DNA of 64,000 nucleotides from Haloarcula amylolytica JCM 13557 (GCF_000336615.1 NZ_AOLW01000010.1:62001-126000), one strand, 5' to 3'; shown: positions 16,583 to 25,462, numbered from the stretch's first letter. Numbers and translations: made by a program. The notes: generated by a model not told the origin, from the letters alone.

Positions 16583-17923
16583 ATGCAGCGGACGACGACA
16601 CTCGTGGTGTCGGTCCTCGCCCTCTCGGCGCTTCTCGGCGGGACAGCGGTGGCGGCCGAGAACCAGCCACCGCTTGCCGACGCCGGACTGGACCAGTCCG
16701 TCGAGCGAGAGACGACGGTCCAGTTGGACGCCAACGGCTCGCGCGACCCCGACGGCACAATTGAGAGGGTCGAGTGGTCCATCGAAACGCCGGACGGCAC
16801 GACGCGCACGCCTGACTGCCAGACCTGCGTTCAGACGACGTTCTCGCCGGCCGAGACCGGCCAGTACAACGTCACTGTCACGGTTACTGATGACGACGGA
16901 GCGTCGCGCTCGGACACGCTCCACGTCGATGTGGTGGCCGCCGGTGGGCCGTCAGTCTCGATGTCGGCCCCGCCCGCGGTTCCCGTTGGCCTCCAGCGGA
17001 ATCTAACTGCAAACGCGACCGCCGGTGATGCCGACCTCCGAACGCTCGCCTGGGTCGTCAACGGCACCGCCCAAAACCAGACGCGACTCGCCGGTGAGAA
17101 CGGGACCGCGACCATTACGCACACATTCAACCAGTCCGGCTCCGTGTCCGTCCGTGCGGTCGCCTACGATGCCGCTGGACGGCGTGGCGTCGCCAATCGA
17201 ACGGTTCAGGTCGCCGACTCGTCCGGCAACGGTGGCGGCGGCAGTAATTGCCCGGGTGGTAGCGGAAGCTACTACGTCGACGGGCAGAACAAGGGCTGTA
17301 CTTCGGCCGCGATGACTATCGGCGACACCATCGTCGACACTGACGGCCGGGACGGCCTGTGGGTGTACGTGGATAATGAACTCACCAAGATCATCGATGA
17401 AGAGAACATGAACAAGTACTCCGAGGACGGTTACGGAGGCACGTTCAGTAAGGAGACTGTCGATGAACGAAAAGACGATATAAAGGAACAGGAAGAGAAT
17501 CAGGACGGTTTCATTGATGTTGATAATGGCGGCAGTTACAATGACGACGATTCCAGCGATGAGAGTCGTAGTACTCGTCCAGCATCCAGCGTGCCAAATA
17601 ACCTGATGAACCCAGATAGCGGAGACGATGACGACGATGAGGACGGTGGCGACGATGACAACGGTGGATATGACTGGTCATACGATGACGATGACGGCAG
17701 TAGTAGTGACGATGATGATAGCAACGGTAACGATGATGGTAGTGGTGGCAGTGATAACGATGATCAGGGAGGTCTCCTTGACGGCATAATCGGTGGCGGT
17801 GATGACGATGATGAGGACAGCGGTGGTGATGACGACGGTGACACCGGGAGTTGGTTCGGAGGCGGTAGCGACGATGACGATGACAGTGGCGGCGACGGTA
17901 GCGGAGGGTGGAGTTTTTGGTAA
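16583..17923 (+). CDS. Secreted PKD-domain protein with long Asp/Gly/Ser tail
   Basis: 446 residues. A Sec signal peptide (1-26, cut near TAVAAEN) is followed by a PKD domain (about 28-115: PPLADAGLDQS ... DPDGTIERVEWSI ... YNVTVTVTDDDGAS), a second, weaker Ig/PKD-like domain to about 210, a GGGG linker with two Cys (NCPGG, KGCTS), a short alpha/beta segment, and a tail of about 130 residues made mostly of Asp, Gly and Ser, ending GWSFW. No membrane anchor is seen. It is a likely surface or adhesion protein. GC content falls over the second half, as in the next two genes, which suggests a separately acquired or fast-evolving locus. Confidence 0.75.
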   Translation: MQRTTTLVVSVLALSALLGGTAVAAENQPPLADAGLDQSVERETTVQLDANGSRDPDGTIERVEWSIETPDGTTRTPDCQTCVQTTFSPAETGQYNVTVTVTDDDGASRSDTLHVDVVAAGGPSVSMSAPPAVPVGLQRNLTANATAGDADLRTLAWVVNGTAQNQTRLAGENGTATITHTFNQSGSVSVRAVAYDAAGRRGVANRTVQVADSSGNGGGGSNCPGGSGSYYVDGQNKGCTSAAMTIGDTIVDTDGRDGLWVYVDNELTKIIDEENMNKYSEDGYGGTFSKETVDERKDDIKEQEENQDGFIDVDNGGSYNDDDSSDESRSTRPASSVPNNLMNPDSGDDDDDEDGGDDDNGGYDWSYDDDDGSSSDDDDSNGNDDGSGGSDNDDQGGLLDGIIGGGDDDDEDSGGDDDGDTGSWFGGGSDDDDDSGGDGSGGWSFW

Positions 17924-17983
17924 CAGATTTCAGATCTGACTTCGGAATTAAAACTTATAGATGACAATAAATAAATTCTAAAT

Positions 17984-18397
17984 ATGATTTATGTAAAGAA
18001 TAGTACACAAGAGGTAGTCGCCTGCCTGTTAGCGACGGTTGCAGGCACTCTCTTACCCACAGTCACCACTCCGCTTATGATGTGGACGGACGCCCATTGG
18101 TATGCAAATAAGGAATCACCGATGCCCGGAATCCAGTCCGGAGAGGGGTACGTTAGCATCTTGACTGCGTTCGCCTACGTGGCTGTCTTCACCGTCCTTG
18201 TCCGCGGAATCACATTTTTGAGCGCCGGTGGCGAGACTGTACATGATTCACCATCTGCGGGAGTGGACGGCGACGGATCAGCAACTGGCACGTTACCAGA
18301 ACCAACGCCAAACCTGACTGCAACTCTGAATCTCCCACCTACTGAAAAAGAAAACAAGGAAACAGACCTCAACAATGAGACCCAAAACGATGAGTGA
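17984..18397 (+). CDS. Two-helix membrane protein
   Basis: 137 residues. Two membrane helices (about 10-32 and 58-80) flank a short loop WTDAHWYANKESPMPG, and the C-terminal 55 residues are polar and Asn/Thr/Glu-rich (NLTATLNLPPTEKENKE). Codon choice is AT-richer than most of the window. It overlaps the following lipoprotein gene by 8 bases (ATG at 18390) and follows the PKD protein by 60 bases, so the three form a likely surface operon. No known family recognised. Confidence 0.6.
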   Translation: MIYVKNSTQEVVACLLATVAGTLLPTVTTPLMMWTDAHWYANKESPMPGIQSGEGYVSILTAFAYVAVFTVLVRGITFLSAGGETVHDSPSAGVDGDGSATGTLPEPTPNLTATLNLPPTEKENKETDLNNETQNDE

Positions 18398-19064
18398 GAC
18401 TAGAACTATCGTTAGCTCTGTCGCCATTGCTCTCTTAATTATCTCTGCCGGCTGCTCTGCGTTCGCGGGAGGCAGCGGGCCAGCCGAAGAGACAGTTTCG
18501 CCGACGGAGACGCCAGAACCCACGCCAGAGAGTATTGAGACCCAAACACCTGAGCCAACGGAAACCGAGAGTACGCCAGTAGCTACCAAAGGAACTGAAA
18601 CGGAAACCGAATCTACTACTGAAGGCGATCTCAGCAAGGCAGAGAAGTTTGAGGAATTCGATGAGAACATGCAGTATCTATACGATGCAGATGAGGAGAA
18701 CCGTTCTGTCGAGATGGAGGCCTTCCCTGACAATGACTCATACCACATAACGGTTGAAATGCGTGACACCACAAACTTCACTAAGACCCGAAATGACCGG
18801 CTAAACCCGCTCTGGAAGTATTATGCCATTGTAGAAGACTATAACAATAATGATGACCACCTTCCAGACCGGGACCACACGTACATTCCTGATACGGTCA
18901 ATGTAACGTTTGTTACGGAAGACGGCGGGGTGTTTGAAACAACTCACATCAAATATATTTGGGCGTACAAGTACTATACCGACGAATGGTCGCTCCAAGT
19001 CTTCATGGCAAAGTATGGCTCTACCACTGAAGAGGGGCCAGCTTACCATGAAAAGGGACGGTAG
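18390..19064 (+). CDS. Lipoprotein with Thr/Pro/Glu-rich linker
   Basis: 224 residues from ATG 18390; ATG 18375 adds five residues (MRPKT) and is equally possible. A Sec-type signal helix (TIVSSVAIALLIISAG) ends in a lipobox with Cys (ISAGC), so the mature protein should be lipid-anchored outside. A Thr/Pro/Glu low-complexity linker of about 55 residues precedes a globular domain of about 140 residues rich in Asp, Asn and Tyr (YHITVEMRDTTNFTKTR ... NVTFVTEDGGVFETTHIKY). AT-rich codons and absence of a known family suggest accessory DNA. It probably works with the preceding membrane and PKD proteins. Confidence 0.65.
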   Translation: MSETRTIVSSVAIALLIISAGCSAFAGGSGPAEETVSPTETPEPTPESIETQTPEPTETESTPVATKGTETETESTTEGDLSKAEKFEEFDENMQYLYDADEENRSVEMEAFPDNDSYHITVEMRDTTNFTKTRNDRLNPLWKYYAIVEDYNNNDDHLPDRDHTYIPDTVNVTFVTEDGGVFETTHIKYIWAYKYYTDEWSLQVFMAKYGSTTEEGPAYHEKGR

Positions 19065-19230
19065 CGAATCACTCGGTTCGGAATCATAAGTCACAGCGAG
19101 TTTGTCGCTGACGACCGCTTCGATCAGGGGTCTACCTTACCGGTTCAGAAGTTTATAACACGTCGGATCAGGTTCCCAGATTAGATTCACGAGGGACAAA
19201 GATTAGACCCAGCCGGTTTTAGAGGGACAT

Positions 19231-19524
19231 ATGAGAGCGAAGCCGGAGTATCGCGACCGGGACGACACAGAGGTTGCGGTGCTCGATGCGCTCGCGGACC
19301 GCCGCGATGAGGGGATGACCGTCTTCGAGCTTCGGTCGCGGACGGAAGAGAATATCGACCGTATCGAGGACGCGCTCGCGGCTCTCAAGGCGGACGGCCT
19401 CATCGAGGTCGAGGACAACGGGGAGCGAACCGTCATTCTCCCGGGCGAGGGCGTGGTGGGGGAATCACAGCCGGACGAAGACGAATCGATTCTCGATCAG
19501 ATCCGCAAGCGACTCCCGTTGTAG
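19231..19524 (+). CDS. Small winged-helix protein (DUF6432-like)
   Basis: 97 residues. The N-terminal 65 residues fit a winged helix (EVAVLDALADRR, EGMTVFELRSRTEENIDRIEDALAALKADGLIEVEDNG), followed by ILPGEG and a short acidic tail ending IRKRLPL. Small conserved haloarchaeal proteins of this type are known as DUF6432, as I recall. DNA binding is inferred from fold pattern. High GC returns here after the AT-rich trio. It converges with the rhodanese-lactamase gene. Confidence 0.75.
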   Translation: MRAKPEYRDRDDTEVAVLDALADRRDEGMTVFELRSRTEENIDRIEDALAALKADGLIEVEDNGERTVILPGEGVVGESQPDEDESILDQIRKRLPL

Positions 19525-19543
19525 CTGCTGTCTCGCGGCGGTG

Positions 19544-20722
19544 TCACACCGCGTCCGACGGCGCGGCCGCGCAGTTGTTCGGGCCGAGTTCGAGTTCGAA
19601 CGCGGTGTCGTCGTCGGCCGTCTCCGTTCCGAGATTGATGGCGATAATCCGCTCGAAGTTGGCGGGGCGCGGCGGGATGTCGTCACAGACGTACTCGACG
19701 AACGACTCGCGGTCCATCGCGAACCCCGGGAGCCGGTCGCGGAGAGTACCCAGGGTAGCCGTGAACGTACCGTCGTCAGCCGGTGTCGTCGGTCCGCTGT
19801 AGTGGCCCGGGGCGACGAGCGTCTCATCGGGTAGCGCCGCAAGTCGGTCGGTCAGCGTGCGATGGAGGTCGCGGGCGAGGTCGCGAGCGCCGTCGGCCCC
19901 GGCTTCGAGGTCCGGGCGGGCGACGCTGTCGAGGAAGACGCTGTCGCCGGCCAGGAGCACGTCGCCGATAGTGAAGCCGGTCATGCCGGTCGTGTGGCCA
20001 GGCAGGGGGCGAGGCTCCAGTGTGGCCGACCCGACATCGAGCGTTTCGTCGTCGGCCAGTGCAGTCACGTCCTCGACGCCGCGGGCGACTGCCCGCTCGG
20101 AGAGAACCGGTTCCGCACCGGTCTCTGCGGCGAGGCGGCGGACGCCGCTGACGTGGTCGGCGTGGACGTGCGTGTCGATAGCGTGGGTGAGCGAGGCGTC
20201 GTGGTCGGCGGCGTCGGCGACGTACCGGTCGGTGAACGCCCGCAGCGGGTCGACGACAGCGGCCGAGCCGTCGCTGACGACCATGTAGCCGAGACAGCCG
20301 GACGACGGCCGGCGGTACTGGAGGACGGTTGCGGCGTCGCAGGGAATCTCGCGGGCCTCGTAGAGCCGTGCCCACCCCTCCATGCCGTCGCTGAGGTTCT
20401 GCGCCTCCACGCCGTGTTCAGTCAGCAGTCCGGCGACGAAGGCGCTGGCCTCGCCGCGGCCACAGACGACCGTTATCGGGCCGGTGCCGGCCACGTCGCC
20501 GACGACGTCGTCTACTTCGCCGGTCACCTTCGCCTGGAGGAACTTCGTAAAGGGGAGCTGTGTCGCCGTCACCGACGCGCCGCGAATCCGCCACTGCTCG
20601 TACTCGTCGCGGTTGCGAACGTCGAGCAACCGGAGCGACTTGCCGGCGTCCAGTTTCGCCTGCAACGCCGCTGCCGATAGTGACGGCGGGTCCGTCGGCG
20701 GGTCAGGGTAGTCCTCGGCCAT
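19544..20722 (-). CDS. Rhodanese domain fused to metallo-beta-lactamase fold hydrolase
   Basis: 392 residues. Residues 1-130 are a rhodanese domain (LLDVRNRDEYEQWRI ... active-site Cys in VVCGRGEAS). Residues 140-350 are a metallo-beta-lactamase fold with the metal motif THVHADHVSG, then LPGHTTGMTGF, LLAGDSVF and APGHYSG. The pairing resembles persulfide dioxygenases and CoA-disulfide-linked sulfur enzymes, in which rhodanese hands sulfane sulfur to the iron site; usually the lactamase domain comes first, so the order here is reversed. It is cytoplasmic and divergent from the next gene. Confidence 0.85.
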   Translation of the reverse strand: MAEDYPDPPTDPPSLSAAALQAKLDAGKSLRLLDVRNRDEYEQWRIRGASVTATQLPFTKFLQAKVTGEVDDVVGDVAGTGPITVVCGRGEASAFVAGLLTEHGVEAQNLSDGMEGWARLYEAREIPCDAATVLQYRRPSSGCLGYMVVSDGSAAVVDPLRAFTDRYVADAADHDASLTHAIDTHVHADHVSGVRRLAAETGAEPVLSERAVARGVEDVTALADDETLDVGSATLEPRPLPGHTTGMTGFTIGDVLLAGDSVFLDSVARPDLEAGADGARDLARDLHRTLTDRLAALPDETLVAPGHYSGPTTPADDGTFTATLGTLRDRLPGFAMDRESFVEYVCDDIPPRPANFERIIAINLGTETADDDTAFELELGPNNCAAAPSDAV

Positions 20723-20792
20723 ACCGACTGTAGCGCTGCCCGGCGGATAAATCGGGCGGGGATTTCAAGCCCCTGCCGCGCCCAGCGGACGT

Positions 20793-21395
20793 ATGGACGC
20801 TGGAGCCACTATCGACGCCGTCCGTGACCAGACCGAGACAGAGCGAGACAGGCTGGGCTCGGACAAGGTGCTTATCGCAGCGACAGATGCGACGCTGGAG
20901 ACGGAGGCGGTGCTCACAGCAGCGGCGACCCGCGAGTCAGGACTCGCAGATATCCTCGACCGGTGGGCTGCCGAGACTGATAGCGACGTGGCGACGCAGT
21001 TCGAGGCAGCCGCCGAGGCCGCGGCCGAGCGGGCGGACCGTATCGACGCAGACGCTGGGAACTCCGATGGGTTCATTGATCACCTCGAAACCGTCAGTGG
21101 GACTGCGCGGCGCGTCGGGGCCGGCCTCGTCGCCGCGCCGCTGGTCGCCGACCGGTTCTACCTGCAGGTAGTGAGCTTCTTCATCAACGAGGCGGCCGAA
21201 CAGCGGGCCGATACGTTCCGCGAGGTTCGACAGGAAGCGGCAGCGCTCGATGACGGGGAGGCCGCTCTCGGAAACCTCCCGGAATCCGAGCGCGAGACGG
21301 CAGCGGCGGCTGCGACCGAAGCCATCGACGCGGCGTACGCCGACTACGCGGAAACGCTGGAGGCGATGGGACTGGACCCGAAGCCCATCTGCTAG
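20793..21395 (+). CDS. Conserved all-helical haloarchaeal protein
   Basis: 200 residues, predicted almost entirely helical, Ala/Glu/Asp-rich. Helices TIDAVRDQTETERDRL, LIAATDATLETEAVLTAAA, SDVATQFEAAAEAAAERADRI and a later VADRFYLQVVSFFINEAAEQ could form a four-helix bundle. Glu/His di-iron motifs of rubrerythrin are not complete, so I do not assign that. The stop codon TAG (21393-21395) overlaps the stop codon of the converging ABC permease gene in the palindrome CTAG. Function unknown. Confidence 0.65.
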   Translation: MDAGATIDAVRDQTETERDRLGSDKVLIAATDATLETEAVLTAAATRESGLADILDRWAAETDSDVATQFEAAAEAAAERADRIDADAGNSDGFIDHLETVSGTARRVGAGLVAAPLVADRFYLQVVSFFINEAAEQRADTFREVRQEAAALDDGEAALGNLPESERETAAAAATEAIDAAYADYAETLEAMGLDPKPIC

Positions 21396-23002
21396 TCGAG
21401 TCGGTAGGTCGCCACGCGGTTGGCGGCATAGAGGAACCCGGCGACAGCGCCAGCGACGGCGATCCCGACGCTCGCCACCAGTCCCCCGCTGAGGAGCCAC
21501 GTCACACCGAATGGTATCGCGAACAGGCCGCGAACGGCGAGCAGGTACGCCAGGCTTCCTGGCACGACGGCCACGCCGAGGACGAGGAAGTACAGCCCGA
21601 ACGCCCAGCCGCTCGGAACCACCACTTCCCGGCCCTGTACTGACGACGACTCGAACTTCGGAAACACGACGCCGGTTCCGACGGCGATGGCCGGCGCGGC
21701 GAGGGTTGCCACGAGTGCGAGTGTGAGTCCGGCGGCGAGCGTGACTGGCGGTGTCCCGGCCGCGACGCCGAGGCCGACGACCAGTAGCGTCGTCACCACG
21801 ACGCCGGGGAGTGCGCCCGCGAGGACGAGTCCGGTGACGAAGGCCCGGCCGGAGACGTTGGCGGTCAGTGTCAGCGGCAGCACGCCCTCCTCGCCGCCGA
21901 GCGGGTTGAGCGAGAACGCGGCCCCGAACGCCGCCGCGCTGGCGAGGCCGGCGCTGAGCGGGAGCGTCGGCGGCACTACCCGTTCCAGAATGACAATCTG
22001 GAGGTGATACACCAGAAAGAAGAACGGCATGACTGCGAACTGGACGGTGACGGGGGCTCGCTTGGCTCGGAGCCACGACTTCTGTGCGACTACACGGGTC
22101 GCGGTTGGGACCCGCCCCGCCAGCAGGCGGTCTGAAAGCGTTCGTTCGTCGGCGTCGAACTCGTGGTCGGGCTGGACCGGATCGGTATACCAGGCCCGCC
22201 CGGCCAGCCACAGACACGCAACCGCGCCGACCGGGAGCGCGCCGAAAATCCCCGCTGTGGCGACGGCGGCAGTGACCGGATTGCCGCCGGTTCCCAGTAC
22301 GAGCAGGACGACATCGGCGGGCCACGAGAGCGGGGACTGGGTCGCCAACTGGAGCACGCGAAGCTGTACTGTCGGGACGGCCGTCATTGCGACCCAGCCA
22401 AGCGGCAGGATGAGCGAGACAGCAGCTCCGACGCTCGCACGGTGACTGGCGACGAAGGCCGAGCGGTTCGCCACCAGTTTCGTCACCAGCCCCAGGCCGA
22501 AGCCGAGAACCGTCCCCAGCAAGGCGACCGCGACCGACCCGACGAGGGCCACGGCTGCGACGAGCACCCCGGCATCACCGGCCGCGAGCCCGCCCACCAG
22601 CGCCAGAATCGGGATGGCGAGCGCGAGCGACACGCGACCAGCCTCAGCGGCCAACAGCCCGGCCGCCGCGTCCTCGTAGGGGACCGTCGTCAGCAGGCCG
22701 TCAGCGGCGTCGGGCTCGCCGGCCGACTTCACCGTATGCTGAAGCGTGAAGAAGCCGACGAGGCCGAGCAGTCCGACGATACCCGCCGTCGTCGCAAGCC
22801 TGACGGTGTGGGGGTCGCTGTCGGCGAGGAAGCCGCCGAGAAAGAACGCCCCTGCGCCGATAGCGAGACTGTATATGAGGATGCCCAACCCGCCGCCGAG
22901 CAGTAGGAGCGTCCCGCGCGTCGTGCCCATGAGCTTGCGCCAGGTGCGCCGCAGCTCCGTCCGCGCTATCAGCCGCGTCCGCCGTCCGTCCGGCCGTCTC
23001 AT
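21392..23002 (-). CDS. ABC-2 type transporter, large permease
   Basis: 536 residues with about 12 predicted membrane helices and Gly/Ala/Val-rich spans. The N-terminus RTRLIARTELRRTWRKLMG is the cytoplasmic helix typical of ABC-2 permeases. It overlaps the ATPase gene upstream by four bases (ATGA), so it is the membrane partner. Twice the length of a usual ABC-2 permease, it looks like two six-helix units in one chain, so a single copy could form the channel. Substrate unknown. Confidence 0.85.
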   Translation of the reverse strand: MRRPDGRRTRLIARTELRRTWRKLMGTTRGTLLLLGGGLGILIYSLAIGAGAFFLGGFLADSDPHTVRLATTAGIVGLLGLVGFFTLQHTVKSAGEPDAADGLLTTVPYEDAAAGLLAAEAGRVSLALAIPILALVGGLAAGDAGVLVAAVALVGSVAVALLGTVLGFGLGLVTKLVANRSAFVASHRASVGAAVSLILPLGWVAMTAVPTVQLRVLQLATQSPLSWPADVVLLVLGTGGNPVTAAVATAGIFGALPVGAVACLWLAGRAWYTDPVQPDHEFDADERTLSDRLLAGRVPTATRVVAQKSWLRAKRAPVTVQFAVMPFFFLVYHLQIVILERVVPPTLPLSAGLASAAAFGAAFSLNPLGGEEGVLPLTLTANVSGRAFVTGLVLAGALPGVVVTTLLVVGLGVAAGTPPVTLAAGLTLALVATLAAPAIAVGTGVVFPKFESSSVQGREVVVPSGWAFGLYFLVLGVAVVPGSLAYLLAVRGLFAIPFGVTWLLSGGLVASVGIAVAGAVAGFLYAANRVATYRLD

Positions 23003-23739
23003 CGCTCTCCCGGGCGCTCGCTGGTTACGTCGAGGAACACGTCTTCGAGCGTGCTTCCGGACTCGACGCTGCCGGTCAGGTCGTCGGGAGCCCCTTCCGC
23101 GACGAGGTCCCCGTCGTACAGGACGCCGACGGTGTCGGCCAGCTCCTCGACGACGGGCAGGATATGCGTCGAGAGAAAGACCGTCGTGTCAGCGGCCGCG
23201 ACTTCGCTGATGGTGTCACGCACTGTCCGGGCGGCCCGCGGGTCCAGCCCTGAGGTGGGTTCGTCCAGAAAGAGAACCTCCGGCTCGTGCAACAGCGCCT
23301 GGACGAGGCCGAGCTTCTGTTTCATTCCCTTCGAGTACGTCTCGACGCGCCGGTCGGCGTCCCCGTCGAGGTCGAACCGGTCGAGCAGCGATTCCACACG
23401 GTCCCAGTCCTCGTGGCCGCGCAGGCCGGCGACGTACTCCAGTTGCTCCCGGCCGGTGAGTTCGTCGTACAGCGGCGGTTCCTCGGGGAGGAAGCCGATG
23501 TGTTCGACCACCGCGGCGCGGTCGGCGACCGACTCGCCCGCGACTCGGGCGGTGCCGCTTGTCGGGTTCGTCAACGTCGTCAGGATGCGAATCGTCGAGG
23601 TCTTGCCCGCGCCGTTAGGGCCGAGGAAGCCGAAGACCGTCCCGCGCGGGACTGTGAGGTCGAGGTCCGCTATCGCCGAGACGCCGCTGTAGCGCTTCGT
23701 CAATCCCTCGGTGACGATTGCGGGTGCTGGAGGGCACAT
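22999..23739 (-). CDS. ABC-2 type transporter, ATP-binding subunit
   Basis: 246 residues from the Met at 23739 (MCPPAPAIVTEGLTKRY); the open frame upstream runs into a palindromic repeat and is not coding. Walker A GPNGAGKTS, Q-loop LPEEPPLYDELTG, a degenerate signature YSKGMKQKLG in place of LSGGQ, Walker B VLFLDEPTSGLD and the switch His in STHILPVVEE are visible. The signature fits the CcmA/NatA-like ABC-2 group. It is coupled by four-base overlap to the 12-helix permease that follows. Confidence 0.93.
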   Translation of the reverse strand: MCPPAPAIVTEGLTKRYSGVSAIADLDLTVPRGTVFGFLGPNGAGKTSTIRILTTLTNPTSGTARVAGESVADRAAVVEHIGFLPEEPPLYDELTGREQLEYVAGLRGHEDWDRVESLLDRFDLDGDADRRVETYSKGMKQKLGLVQALLHEPEVLFLDEPTSGLDPRAARTVRDTISEVAAADTTVFLSTHILPVVEELADTVGVLYDGDLVAEGAPDDLTGSVESGSTLEDVFLDVTSERPGER

Positions 23740-23842
23740 ACGGGCAGTGCCGCACCGATTGTGAAAAGGTCTTGCTGTTGCTATGCGCGACTCTCTGGGA
23801 TGGTTGTTTGGTGCTGCTACGGCTTTGTGGTGGTATTTGAAC

Positions 23843-23965
23843 AGCCAGAAAGCCCCCGCGCTATCGGCTCCTGCGCCTCGCTGCGCGCGCTTCGCGTGCT
23901 TGCGTCGTCGGAGTTCGCCGATAGCACGGCCCCTTTCAGTCCCACCCAGCCGGGGCTTTCTGGCT
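23843..23965. repeat. Composite palindrome, shortened copy
   Basis: Left end CCAGAAAGCCCC (23845-23856), one hairpin arm with a 12-bp stem carrying one mismatch (23857-23868 with 23917-23928), the box GCCCCTTTCAGTCCC (23929-23943), then seven or eight bases and the right end GGGGCTTTCTGG (23952-23963). The complementary box and second arm of the full form are missing, as if deleted. It lies between the promoter side of the ABC ATPase gene and the end of the RNB nuclease gene. Confidence 0.85.
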
Positions 23966-24022
23966 CCCGACGGCCGTAGCTGCAGAACCATGCACAACAG
24001 AACCCGATACTTTAGCTAGCCG

Positions 24023-25396
24023 TTACTCTTCAACGGCTGCGTCGGCGGCATCGGCTTCAGCGTCTTCATCCTCGCCATCGTCGTCAGGATTCTCCACCAC
24101 TTCGATGCCGCGGTTGTTCACCGCCGACGGGTCGAGCCCGACCTCCTGCAGGAAGTTCTTGTACTCGCGCTCGCACTGCTCGGCGTCCTTCTGGCGGTCG
24201 CTGGCGCGGTCACACAGCGCGATGAGGTCCTCGGGCACGTCGTTAGTGTAGACAATCCAGTGGTTGATGAGGTCCGAGAGGCGGCGAATCGGCGAGGTGA
24301 AGTGACCGTAAATCTCGAAGTTCAGGGCGTGGTGGCCGCCGAAGGGGTCGTTCATGTACTTCGCGCGCGGCATCACCTTCATCACGGCCCACTGAATCTT
24401 GTCGAGCTGGCGACCGGGGGCCTGTTCGAGTGTCGCGTTGACGGCCTTCCGCGGGTCGTCCCAGGCGTCGCCGGGGATAGAGACGCCGTCGAGTTCCTGA
24501 ATCTCGACCAGCGCCTCGTCCCACTCGTCGGGGCTGGGCTGCGGGTGGACGCGGTACATCGCCTCGACGCCGCGGTTCCACATCAGCTCGTGCGTGACGG
24601 CCTTGTTAGCCTTCAGCATACACTCCTCGATGATGGTGTGGGCGCGGTCCCGGGCGGGGTTGAGGACGAGCGAGCCCTCCTCCTTGCGCTGCTCGTGCAT
24701 CCGGTCGGCCAGTTCCCAGACGCGCTCGGTTTTCTCCGCGAGGTCGACGCTCTGGTCTTCCAGCACGTCTTCTGCGGTCTCCGGCTCGTCCAGCAGGCGC
24801 TCGGCCTCGGTGTAGGTCAGCCGGGCGTCGCTGCGGATGACGGACTTGTAGATGTTGATCTCCTCGTAGCCGAGGTTCTCCTTGTCGAGGTGCATCTCAA
24901 CGGTGTGGGCCAGCCGGTCCTCGTTGGGGACCAGCGAGCAGACGGTCTCGGCGAGGACGGGCGGCAGCATGTGGACGGTGTAGGCCGGGAGATAGACAGT
25001 GTTCCCGCGCTCGACGGCCTGCTCCCACATCTTCGTGTCGGGGTTGACGTAGTGAGTCACGTCGGCGATGTGGACCCAGAGGACGATTTCGTCCTCGCGC
25101 TCCTCGATGGAGATGGCGTCGTCGAAGTCCTGGGCGTCGATAGGGTCGGTCGTCCAGGTGGTCATCTCACGGAGGTCTTCGCGTTCGTCGACCTCGTCCT
25201 CGATTTCGGCCTGCACGTCCTGCGTGCGCTCTTTGGCCTCCTCCAGTACCTCGGGCGGGAATTCGTCGGGGATGCCGAACTTCTCGAACAGTTCCTCGCG
25301 CTTGTTCTCCAGATGGCGGGCCATCTCCGGGTCGATCTCGACGGGGCCTTGCCCCTCGGCGGTCCCGGCGGCCGCTTGCGCGTCCTCTGTAGTCAT
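24023..25396 (-). CDS. RNB-domain exoribonuclease (RNase R/II family)
   Basis: 457 residues. The catalytic RNB domain starts with TTDPIDAQDFDDAISIE, whose Asp residues bind the two metals, and continues through VHIADVTHYV, LPPVLAETVCSL and HFTSPIRRLSDLINH. It lacks the cold-shock and S1 RNA-binding domains of bacterial RNase R, as in other haloarchaeal RNase R homologues. It degrades RNA 3' to 5' in the cytoplasm. The very acidic C-terminal tail is a halophile trait. It lies 66 bases after a small zinc-finger gene on the same strand and may be co-transcribed with it. Confidence 0.92.
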   Translation of the reverse strand: MTTEDAQAAAGTAEGQGPVEIDPEMARHLENKREELFEKFGIPDEFPPEVLEEAKERTQDVQAEIEDEVDEREDLREMTTWTTDPIDAQDFDDAISIEEREDEIVLWVHIADVTHYVNPDTKMWEQAVERGNTVYLPAYTVHMLPPVLAETVCSLVPNEDRLAHTVEMHLDKENLGYEEINIYKSVIRSDARLTYTEAERLLDEPETAEDVLEDQSVDLAEKTERVWELADRMHEQRKEEGSLVLNPARDRAHTIIEECMLKANKAVTHELMWNRGVEAMYRVHPQPSPDEWDEALVEIQELDGVSIPGDAWDDPRKAVNATLEQAPGRQLDKIQWAVMKVMPRAKYMNDPFGGHHALNFEIYGHFTSPIRRLSDLINHWIVYTNDVPEDLIALCDRASDRQKDAEQCEREYKNFLQEVGLDPSAVNNRGIEVVENPDDDGEDEDAEADAADAAVEE

Positions 25397-25462
25397 GTCA
25401 CCCGGTACGAACAGGGCGTAGTTAGGGCTGTCGGGGTGGGACTGGGCCGTGACTTCCCCGTC

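Noticed and set aside
17620-17920. Minisatellite repeat in the PKD gene tail
   Set aside because: The Asp/Gly/Ser codons vary and there is no fixed unit length; it is low-complexity coding sequence.
20793-21395. Rubrerythrin-like di-iron protein
   Set aside because: The Glu/His ligand pattern for a di-iron site is incomplete, so only a helical protein is claimed.
23740-23997. N-terminal extension of the ABC ATPase through the palindrome
   Set aside because: The extension crosses the composite repeat and has no family match; the ATPase fold starts right after ATG 23739.
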